A stretch of DNA of 9,448 nucleotides from Spirochaetaceae bacterium (GTDB lineage Bacteria; Spirochaetota; Spirochaetia; JABEVK01). This document shows positions 1 through 6,059 of the stretch, one piece after another; positions within the stretch are counted from its first letter, which is position 1, and every line of letters begins with the position of its first letter. The notes beneath the pieces are model-generated. The model saw only the letters and a program-made list of their open reading frames with translations, searched no databases and had not been told where the DNA came from. The stretch spans positions 1-9,448 of the forward strand of contig JAHFSN010000002.1 of NCBI GenBank assembly GCA_023265735.1. The letters are read 5' to 3'. The translations under genes were made by a program, and so were the position numbers.

Positions 1-21
1 CGAGGAAGCGCACGGAGCACA

Positions 22-40
22 GCCGTACTGTGTGTACGGC
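22..40. repeat. Perfect hairpin, possible palindromic repeat unit
   Basis: A perfect inverted repeat GCCGTAC / GTACGGC (22-28 and 34-40) encloses a 5-base loop TGTGT. It is flanked symmetrically by two direct copies of GAGCAC (15-20 and 41-46). The surrounding 1-116 stretch downstream of hisF has no open frame I can support. There is no T-run after the stem on either strand, so it does not look like a standard intrinsic terminator. Its form, a hairpin between short repeats in a space after an operon, resembles REP/BIME-type extragenic elements moved by Y1 (RAYT) transposases. That assignment is inference, because only one copy is visible and no transposase gene is in the window. Confidence 0.45.
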
Positions 41-116
41 GAGCACCGCACGCGCCCGAGACGAAGCCAGAACGGCGAGATCCAAGCCCTAGCTACTTCT
101 GGGACACCTCACTAGT

Positions 117-881
117 TCAGCGCCGGACGGGAACCCCGTGCTGGGCAAGGTAATCCTTGATCTGGGGAAGGGAGTACGTGCCGTAGTGGACCATGCTGGC
201 CACCAGGGCGGCGTCGGCCCTCCCTTCCTGCAGCACGGCCCTCAGGTGTTCCGGAGTTCCCGCGCCCCCCGAAGCCACCACGGGAATGGGAAGGGCCTCG
301 CTCAGAAGCCGGGTCACCGTGAGTTCGTATCCCGCCTTCGTGCCGTCGGCATCGATGCTGTTGAGGACGATTTCCCCGGCCCCCAGGTCGCAGGCCCTCC
401 GGGCCCAGGCCAGGGCGTCGAGGTCGGTGGGCGTCCGCCCGCCGTTGATGACCACTCGGTAGCCCGAGGGCATGGCCGGGTCGGCCAGGGCGTCCATGCC
501 CAGGACCACGCTCTGGCTGCCGTACATCCGGGCCGCCTGACGGATCAGGTCGGGGTTCTTCACCGCCTGGCTGTTGAGGCTCACCTTCTCGGCCCCCGCC
601 AGGATGACGCTCCTGATGTCCTCGGCCGAGGAAATCCCTCCGCCCACGCAGAAGGGAATGAAGATCCTCTCGGCGACCCGGCGGACCACGTCGATCATGA
701 TGCCGCGCTTCTCGGCGCTGGCGGTGATGTCGTAGAACACCAGCTCATCGACGCCCTGGCGGTAGTAGAACTCGGCCATCTCCACGGGGTCCCCCAGGTC
801 GACGTTGTTCTGGAACTTCACGCCCTTGGTGGTCCGGCCCTCCTTGACGTCGAGGCAGACGACGACTCGTTTCTGCAGCAT
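117..881 (-). CDS. hisF: Imidazole glycerol phosphate synthase, cyclase subunit HisF
   Basis: HisF is the cyclase half of the HisFH complex in the cytoplasm. It condenses PRFAR with ammonia from HisH to give imidazole glycerol phosphate (histidine biosynthesis) and AICAR (returned to purine synthesis). The 254-residue protein has the family's usual length and the full (beta/alpha)8 pattern. The two catalytic aspartates are present as D11 (CLD near the N terminus) and D130 (LGMDA). Phosphate-binding loops are visible as VGGGIS (about 79-84) and ASGGAG near 204. KGVKF replaces the more common KGVNF, as I recall for deltaproteobacterial-type HisF. The ATG lies 1 bp after the hisH stop. Its Shine-Dalgarno GGAGG (889-893) sits inside the hisH 3' end, so translation is probably coupled. 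It is the last gene of the ileS unit; no hisA, hisI or other his gene follows within the remaining 116 bases. Confidence 0.97.
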   Translation of the reverse strand: MLQKRVVVCLDVKEGRTTKGVKFQNNVDLGDPVEMAEFYYRQGVDELVFYDITASAEKRGIMIDVVRRVAERIFIPFCVGGGISSAEDIRSVILAGAEKVSLNSQAVKNPDLIRQAARMYGSQSVVLGMDALADPAMPSGYRVVINGGRTPTDLDALAWARRACDLGAGEIVLNSIDADGTKAGYELTVTRLLSEALPIPVVASGGAGTPEHLRAVLQEGRADAALVASMVHYGTYSLPQIKDYLAQHGVPVRR

Positions 882-882
882 G

Positions 883-1506
883 TCAGGGCCTCCAGTCGAG
901 AAAGTTCTTCACGAGCCTGAGGCCCGCCTCCCCCGATTTCTCGGGGTGAAACTGCCAGGTGGCCAAGGTGTCCTTCAGGAAGCCCACGGCGAACCGGATT
1001 CCGTGGTCGGTGGTCCCCAGCACCTGGGCCGGCGCCCGGGGCTCGGTGTAGTAGGAGTGGACGAAGTAGAACGAGGCGTCCTGGGGCACTCCCCGGACCA
1101 GAGGGTGGTCCACCTCGAAGTGCACGGCGTTCCAACCCATGTGGGGCACCTTGAGGTCCGGACCCCCGGGGAGGCGCCGGCAGATTCCGGGGACGAGGCC
1201 GAGGCACTCGGTGGGTCCCTCCTCGCTGCTTTCCAGGACGATTTGGCTCCCCACGCAGATGCCGAGGATGGGGCGGCCCCGGGCGGCGAAGTCCCGGAGC
1301 AGGGTATCGAGGCCCCGGGCCCGGAGGTTCTCCATGCTGGTGGCGGCGTGACCGTCGCCAGGGAAGATGAGCCGGTCGCTACCGGCCAGCGCCTGGGGGT
1401 CGGGGGACAGGACCCACCGGGCGCCCAGATGGCGCAAGGCGTTCTCCACGCTCGTGAGGTTGCCCGCGTCGTAGTCCAGGACGCCCACGGTCTCGTCCCT
1501 GGTCAT
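883..1506 (-). CDS. hisH: Imidazole glycerol phosphate synthase, glutaminase subunit HisH
   Basis: HisH is the class I glutamine amidotransferase that hydrolyses glutamine and channels ammonia into HisF. I chose ATG at 1506 (207 residues). A GTG one codon upstream (1509) is also open, but the ATG has better spacing (7 bases) from AGGAGG (1514-1519), and its A is shared with the preceding gene's stop (TGATG). Numbered from the ATG, the triad is C84 (in GICVGSQ), H187 and E189 (in QFHPEKS). The chicken-like PHMGWN motif is near 121-126, and FVHSYY near 148-153 is typical of the family. Oddity: the oxyanion strand, normally PGVG, reads P49-G50-D51-G52. It is followed 1 bp later by hisF, its obligate partner. 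The enzyme assignment is secure; only the effect of D51 is unknown. Confidence 0.96.
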   Translation of the reverse strand: MTRDETVGVLDYDAGNLTSVENALRHLGARWVLSPDPQALAGSDRLIFPGDGHAATSMENLRARGLDTLLRDFAARGRPILGICVGSQIVLESSEEGPTECLGLVPGICRRLPGGPDLKVPHMGWNAVHFEVDHPLVRGVPQDASFYFVHSYYTEPRAPAQVLGTTDHGIRFAVGFLKDTLATWQFHPEKSGEAGLRLVKNFLDWRP

Positions 1507-2384
1507 CACTTGTCCTCCTGGGCCGGTCCGATCAGTTTATCCGCCAGGGCTTGGAGGTCGCTCTGGCGAATCTCTAGGGCCGTTCCCACCACCTGGGTGC
1601 CCTCGACCGTCCAGACGAGATCCTGGCCGAACCGGGATCGAACCTGGGGCCCGAAGAGTTTCAGGAGCACCGTACCGGCGGCGGCCGACCTCTCGTCGGG
1701 AAACCTGAGGATGACCGGGCCCCTGAGGACATCGCCCTCGGCCGACAGGACCACGTCGAGCCTCTCGACGGGCAGGAGCCGCGCCCCGGTTTCGCCGAAC
1801 AGGGCTTGCCCGGGACTCCAGAAACTGATCCAAACCGCCGAAGTCTCGACTTCCTTCGGGTTGAGGTCCCTCAGGACCCCTTCGGCCCGATCGGCCGGCG
1901 CCAGGTCACCGCGCCGGGCCGCCACCACCCCTTCCTCGGGCAGGCTGACCGCCAGGTTGAGTTTGGCGTTGGTCCAGACCCCCGGCGTGGCGCCCTTCTT
2001 CCAGGCGCTGTTCCAATCGAGCATCATCGAGGCCAAACCCTTGGGAAAGTCCCCCTCCAGCACGATGCGAACGGCCTGGGACGCCCGCTTGAGGTCGTCA
2101 AGGTTGTCGAGGTCAAAGCCCAGCCAGACGGCCCGGGTTCTCTCTCCCACCGACCGCAGGGAGGGGCGATTCTGGGTGACCTGGCGCCAGGCCTTCACCT
2201 GCAGCGCGTCGAGGCGGACCACGACCCGGGGGGTTCCCCCCAGCCAGGCGGCCGACGCCCCGGGTTCCCGGGGAACCGGCGGAGCCGTGGCGCAGCTGCC
2301 CAGGACGAGGGCCACCAGGGCCCCGCACCAAAGGCGATACCGAGCCCGCCCGCTCCCGCTACGAACAACAGAAGAGGAAACCAC
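1506..2384 (-). CDS. Putative lipoprotein of unknown function
   Basis: I do not recognise this 292-residue protein. The N terminus has a basic stretch (about 8-17), then a hydrophobic core (18-30) ending in L28-G29-S30-C31, a plausible lipobox. The residue after the cysteine is Ala, which in Lol-type systems would favour the outer membrane. The mature part is soluble, with alternating beta-strand and helix character. It includes VVVRLDAL near 54-61, a segment rich in D, N and L near 90-98, and repeated short strand segments in the C-terminal half; I see no catalytic motif. The start is GTG at 2384 with AAGGAGGG at 2388-2395, strong but closely spaced. It lies 46 bp after ileS, and its TGA overlaps the hisH ATG, so it is cotranscribed and probably coupled to hisH. 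Nothing in it suggests a role in histidine or tRNA metabolism. Confidence 0.8.
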   Translation of the reverse strand: MVSSSVVRSGSGRARYRLWCGALVALVLGSCATAPPVPREPGASAAWLGGTPRVVVRLDALQVKAWRQVTQNRPSLRSVGERTRAVWLGFDLDNLDDLKRASQAVRIVLEGDFPKGLASMMLDWNSAWKKGATPGVWTNAKLNLAVSLPEEGVVAARRGDLAPADRAEGVLRDLNPKEVETSAVWISFWSPGQALFGETGARLLPVERLDVVLSAEGDVLRGPVILRFPDERSAAAGTVLLKLFGPQVRSRFGQDLVWTVEGTQVVGTALEIRQSDLQALADKLIGPAQEDK

Positions 2385-2430
2385 AATCCCTCCTTGGGTC
2401 GGTTCGGCGTCCCATCTCGGACAGATGGTC

Positions 2431-5400
2431 CTACGCCTTCTTCAGCACAAAGACCACCGACTCGTCGCCGGTTTCACCTTCCTGAACGCCGGGACCGGCC
2501 TTCAGGTCGTCCCAGACCCACTCGACGGCCAGGGTCTCCTGCTTGAGGAGGTCTCCGTGTTCTTCCAGAGTTTCGCGGACGACGGGGCTTCCGCCGAAGG
2601 TCAGCCGGATGCGGTCGCTGACGGCCAGGCCTGCCTCCTTCCGGGCGCTCTGGACGGCCCGGATCACGTCGCGCAAGTGGCCCTCCAGCCGCAGTTCCCG
2701 GGTCACTTCGCTGTCGATGGCCACGGTGAGGCTTCCCTCGTTGAGCACCTTCAGGGCCGCCCGCTCCTTGCGCGTTACCAGCACCGATTCGGCGTTGAGC
2801 TCCACGGCGACGCCCTCGATCTCGACGTGGAGGCTGGAACCGTCGACGATGGTCCCGATTTCCCGGGGAGTGAGCCCTTCGATCCGGGTCGCGGCAGCCT
2901 TCATGTGGGGGCCGAGCACCTTGCCCAGCACCTTGAAGTTGGCCTTGGCTCCATACTCCACCAGGCTCTCCTCGTCGTCCTGGAAGAGCACTTCCTTGAC
3001 GTTGAGCTCCTCACGGATGAGGTCTTCCATTTCGCGGAGCACGGCCTTTTCATTGGCGTCCCGGGTCACGAGGTACACCGCCTTCAGGGGCTGGCGGTTC
3101 TTGAGGCTGTGAGTGTTGCGAAGGGCCCGGCCCAGGCCCACGGCCTTGCGGGCCCCGGCCATCTTCACCTCGAGGTCGGGGCGGCGTCGGCGCGGATCGT
3201 AGACGGGCCAGTCGGCCAGGTGGACCGAGAGGGGCTCCGAGGGCAGCCTCAGGTTCGACCAGATTTCGTCGGTGGTGAAGGGGATGATGGGTGCGGCCAA
3301 GGTGACGAACCGGCGCAGAACCTGGAACAGCGTATCGTAGGCCTCGGCCTTGTCGCCATCGTTCTCGCCCTTCCAGAACCGGCGGCGGCTCCGGCGGATG
3401 TACCAGTTGTTCAAGAGATCGAGGAACGAGACGAGGTGTCCGATGGCTCGGCTCACCTCGTAGGCCTCCAGTTCCTTCGAGACCCCGTCGGTCACGGCCT
3501 CGAGCTCCGAGAGGATCCAGCCATCGAGGGGATTGACCGGATTACGGACGGTGCCCCCGGGGGAGACGCCGTCGAGGTTGGCGTAGGTCACGTAGAAGCT
3601 GTAGGCGTTCCAGAGGGGAAGGAGGATGTCCCGAAGCACCCCCTGGACCCCTTCGTCGCTGTAGCGCAGGTCGTCGGCCTTGGTGACCGGGCTCATCATG
3701 AGGAAGAGCCGCAGGGCGTCGGCGCCGTAGACCTTCATGACTTCGTAGGGGTCGGCGTAGTTGCGCAGGCTCTTGGACATTTTCCGTCCGTCGGAGGCCA
3801 GCACGATGCCCGAGACCACACAGTTCTGGAACGCCGGCCTGTCGAAGAGGCCCGCCGCCAGGATAGTCAGGGTGTAGAACCAGCCGCGGGTTTGGTCGAG
3901 ACCCTCGTTGATGAAGTCTGCGGGAAAGTGGCTCTCGAACTTGGCCTTGTTTTCGAAGGGGTAGTGGACCTGGCCGTAGGGCATGGCCCCCGACTCGAAC
4001 CAGCAGTCCAACACCTCGGGAATCCGCCGCATGGTCCCCTTTCCGCAGGTGCAGGGCCAGGTGATCTCGTCAATGAAGTGCTTGTGCAGGTCGTCGGGCC
4101 GGGTTCCCGAAAAGATCTTGAGTTCATCGCGGCTGCCGATGCAGAGTTCTTCCTCACAGCCCTCGTGGTCGCATCTCCAGATGGGAAGGGGATTTCCCCA
4201 GAAACGGTTGCGGCTGATGGCCCAGTCTCTGGCGTTCTCCAGCCACTTTCCGAACCGGCCCTGCTGGATGTGGTCGGGCACCCAGTGGATGGAATTGTTC
4301 GCCGCCAGCATCTTGGTCTTGATCTTCTCGACGGACACGAACCAACTGGAAATGGCCCGGTAGATGAGGGGACTTTCGCACCGCCAGCAGTGAGGATAGG
4401 CGTGGAGGATCTGGTCGCGCTTGACGAGTTTGCCCTCGGCCTTCAGCCTGTCGATGATGTCTTTGTCGCAGTCCTTAACGAACCGGCCCTGGTAGTCGGG
4501 AACCTCGCCGGTGAACTTGCACTCGGCGTACACGGGGCAAACGGTCGAGATCCCCGAACCCTTCAGGACGGCATAGTCGTCCTCACCGAAGCCGGGCGCC
4601 GTGTGGACAATGCCCGTGCCGTCGGTGTCGGTCACGTGGTTGCCGACCACGGTGCGGAAGGCCCCCTTGGCGGCCTCCGAGGCGAAGTAGGGGAACAGGG
4701 GCTCGTAGGCGATGCCCCCCAGGTCGGATCCAAGCTTCGTCCAAATTACTTCTACCGAGGCCGGGTCCTTGTAGTACCCGCCCAGGCGGCTCTTGGCGAG
4801 GATGAAGTACTCATTGCCGTCCTTGATCTTCACGTACTCGATAGTCGGCCCCAGCGAGAGGGCAAGGTTGGAGGGAAGGGTCCAGGGCGTGGTGGTCCAC
4901 GCCAGGAACGAGGTGTCGAGGTCGTCCTTCAGACGGAATTTGATGGTGATGGCGGGGTCGTGGACGTCCTTATAGCCGCCGAGGTTGACCTCATGGAGGG
5001 ACAGCACGGTCGAGCAGCGGGGACAGTAGGGCATGATCTTGTGACCCTCGTAGAGAAGGCCCTTCTCATAGAGAGATTTCTGAACCCACCAGATGGTTTC
5101 CATATAGTCCGGGTCCATGGTCTTGTAGTCGTGGTCGAAGTCCACCCAGCGGCCGGCCCGGCTCATGATGGTCCGCCATTCTTTGGTGTAGCGGAGCACC
5201 GTCGAGCGGCAGGTCTCATTGAATTTGGCGACGCCAAAGGCCTCGATCTCGTGCTTGGAGTTGAGTCCCAGCTCTTTCTCGACGATGTTCTCGACGGGAA
5301 GTCCATGGCAGTCCCAACCAAAACGGCGTTCGACAAGCTTACCCTTCATGGTCTGAAACCGCGGAATGATGTCCTTGATGGTGCCCGGAACAAAGTGACC

Positions 5401-5568
5401 GAAGTGGGGCAGCCCCGTGGCAAACGGAGGCCCGTCGTAAAAGACGAATTCTTCGGCGCCTCGACGTTGGTCGAGGGATTTCTGGAATACCTTCTCCTTT
5501 TCCCAGAATTCGAGGACAGCTTCCTCCATGGCGGGAAAGTTCACCTTGGGGTCGACGGGCTTGTACAT
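2431..5568 (-). CDS. ileS: Isoleucyl-tRNA synthetase, IleRS2 (eukaryote-like) type
   Basis: This class I synthetase charges tRNA-Ile with isoleucine in the cytoplasm and hydrolyses mischarged valine. At 1045 residues it is the usual length for the family. The first signature motif is H55-F56-G57-H58 within ATGLPHFGH, and K596-M-S-K-S600 closes the Rossmann domain. The CP1 editing domain shows TTTPWTLPSN (225-234) and GTGIVHTAPGFGEDD (317-331). Cys pairs at YCPRC (181-185), HCWRC (393-397), CDHEGC (466-471) and CTC (506-508) could bind zinc. The anticodon-binding helical domain and a C-terminal domain occupy about 640-1045. The GLPHFGH context and GTIKDIIPR after it mark IleRS2, the type that includes the cytosolic eukaryotic enzyme and MupA and is generally less sensitive to mupirocin. 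No Shine-Dalgarno precedes the ATG (the 6 bases before it are CCTTCC). An extended -10 box ends 6 bp upstream, so the message is probably leaderless. No T-box leader is present. Confidence 0.97.
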   Translation of the reverse strand: MYKPVDPKVNFPAMEEAVLEFWEKEKVFQKSLDQRRGAEEFVFYDGPPFATGLPHFGHFVPGTIKDIIPRFQTMKGKLVERRFGWDCHGLPVENIVEKELGLNSKHEIEAFGVAKFNETCRSTVLRYTKEWRTIMSRAGRWVDFDHDYKTMDPDYMETIWWVQKSLYEKGLLYEGHKIMPYCPRCSTVLSLHEVNLGGYKDVHDPAITIKFRLKDDLDTSFLAWTTTPWTLPSNLALSLGPTIEYVKIKDGNEYFILAKSRLGGYYKDPASVEVIWTKLGSDLGGIAYEPLFPYFASEAAKGAFRTVVGNHVTDTDGTGIVHTAPGFGEDDYAVLKGSGISTVCPVYAECKFTGEVPDYQGRFVKDCDKDIIDRLKAEGKLVKRDQILHAYPHCWRCESPLIYRAISSWFVSVEKIKTKMLAANNSIHWVPDHIQQGRFGKWLENARDWAISRNRFWGNPLPIWRCDHEGCEEELCIGSRDELKIFSGTRPDDLHKHFIDEITWPCTCGKGTMRRIPEVLDCWFESGAMPYGQVHYPFENKAKFESHFPADFINEGLDQTRGWFYTLTILAAGLFDRPAFQNCVVSGIVLASDGRKMSKSLRNYADPYEVMKVYGADALRLFLMMSPVTKADDLRYSDEGVQGVLRDILLPLWNAYSFYVTYANLDGVSPGGTVRNPVNPLDGWILSELEAVTDGVSKELEAYEVSRAIGHLVSFLDLLNNWYIRRSRRRFWKGENDGDKAEAYDTLFQVLRRFVTLAAPIIPFTTDEIWSNLRLPSEPLSVHLADWPVYDPRRRRPDLEVKMAGARKAVGLGRALRNTHSLKNRQPLKAVYLVTRDANEKAVLREMEDLIREELNVKEVLFQDDEESLVEYGAKANFKVLGKVLGPHMKAAATRIEGLTPREIGTIVDGSSLHVEIEGVAVELNAESVLVTRKERAALKVLNEGSLTVAIDSEVTRELRLEGHLRDVIRAVQSARKEAGLAVSDRIRLTFGGSPVVRETLEEHGDLLKQETLAVEWVWDDLKAGPGVQEGETGDESVVFVLKKA

Positions 5569-5574
5569 GGAAGG

Positions 5575-5583
5575 AAGATAGCA
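5575..5583 (-). promoter_or_regulatory. Extended -10 promoter of ileS, predicted leaderless
   Basis: Read on the minus strand, TGC-TATCTT is an extended -10 element (TGn plus TAnnnT) followed by exactly 6 bp and the ileS ATG. Transcription would start at or next to the start codon, which explains the missing Shine-Dalgarno sequence. The position 17 bp upstream (5598-5603, TTCCTC) is a poor -35, consistent with reliance on the extended -10. The same arrangement precedes the kinase gene at 7816-7824. The call rests on sequence pattern only. Confidence 0.5.
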
Positions 5584-5617
5584 AAAACCAGGGGAACGAG
5601 GAAAGGCCCTAGGTTTT
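5584..5617. promoter_or_regulatory. Inverted repeat in the ileS/response regulator divergent region
   Basis: AAAACC (5584-5589) pairs with GGTTTT (5612-5617), and an inner GGG (5591-5593) pairs with CCC (5607-5609). Together they give an interrupted dyad about 34 bp across. It lies immediately upstream of the ileS -10 box and covers its -35 region, between two divergent genes, so it could be an operator. It could also be chance in a short spacer. No regulator family is indicated by its sequence. Confidence 0.25.
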
Positions 5618-5675
5618 GTTCAAAAGGGGTAGGAATCTGGAGAGAAAGGAGATATTCTAGAAGGAGGAGAATCTG

Positions 5676-6059
5676 ATGACCGCTCCCCGCATTTTGATCG
5701 TCGAAGATGAGCCTCTGGTGGCCCTCGAGTGGAAGGAAACCCTCGACTCGGCTGGCTATCAGGTCGTGGCCACCGTGGATTCCGCCGATCTTCTGCTTTC
5801 CTCCGTCCGGGAACACAAGCCCGATCTTGTCCTCATGGACATCCGCCTGCGCAGCTTCCTCGATGGTATCGACGCCGTGTCGCGCCTTCGCTTCTTTTCC
5901 AGTCTGCCCGTCATCTACATTACGGCGTACTCGACACCCGACATCGTGCGTCGGGCCGAAGGCACCTTGCCCTCGGCCTTTCTGGTGAAGCCGGTCGAAG
6001 GGCCCCAGCTCATCCACGCCGTCCAGCAGGCCCTTAGCGTGGACCCGGCGGCGCCTTAA
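5676..6059 (+). CDS. Stand-alone receiver-domain response regulator
   Basis: This 127-residue protein is a single CheY-like receiver domain with no output domain. The acidic pocket is E10-D11-E12 (VEDEP), the phosphorylated aspartate is D55 (LVLMDIRL), the switch Thr is T83 (YITAYS) and the conserved Lys is K105 in LVKP. The MDIRL...DGIDAV segment after the phosphosite is common in receivers that partner HisKA_2/HWE-type kinases. The start is ATG 5676 with a strong AAGGAGGAG (5661-5669). Its 3' end overlaps the convergent kinase gene by 26 bp. The likely job is as phospho-acceptor of that kinase, acting by protein contact or as a relay, since it has no DNA-binding part. The domain call is secure; the partner is inferred from position and subfamily. 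I found no convincing promoter in the 107-bp spacer. Confidence 0.93.
   Translation: MTAPRILIVEDEPLVALEWKETLDSAGYQVVATVDSADLLLSSVREHKPDLVLMDIRLRSFLDGIDAVSRLRFFSSLPVIYITAYSTPDIVRRAEGTLPSAFLVKPVEGPQLIHAVQQALSVDPAAP

Noticed and set aside
138..920. A 260-codon plus-strand frame antisense to hisF
   Set aside because: It is the codon-aligned antisense shadow of hisF, with His/Gly/Val-rich filler sequence and no Shine-Dalgarno sequence or known motif.
5616..5658. TTGTTC and TATTCT as a promoter for the response regulator
   Set aside because: The spacing is about 31 bp, and TATTCT would start transcription inside the Shine-Dalgarno sequence. No alternative -35 is at the right distance.
5569..5675. 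A T-box riboswitch or attenuator ahead of ileS
   Set aside because: The spacer is only 107 bp and is shared with a divergent gene. The promoter lies 6 bp from the ATG, and I see no T-box core sequence or terminator/antiterminator pair.
805..5676. An unbroken 1623-codon plus-strand frame antisense to hisF's start, hisH, the lipoprotein gene and ileS
   Set aside because: Its codons are exactly aligned with those of ileS and hisH on the other strand, so its stops would correspond to TTA, CTA and TCA codons, which these GC-rich genes avoid. The product is low-complexity (G, V, H, D, L rich) with no domain, while the opposite strand encodes clear enzymes. The TGA/ATG overlap with the receiver gene is coincidental.
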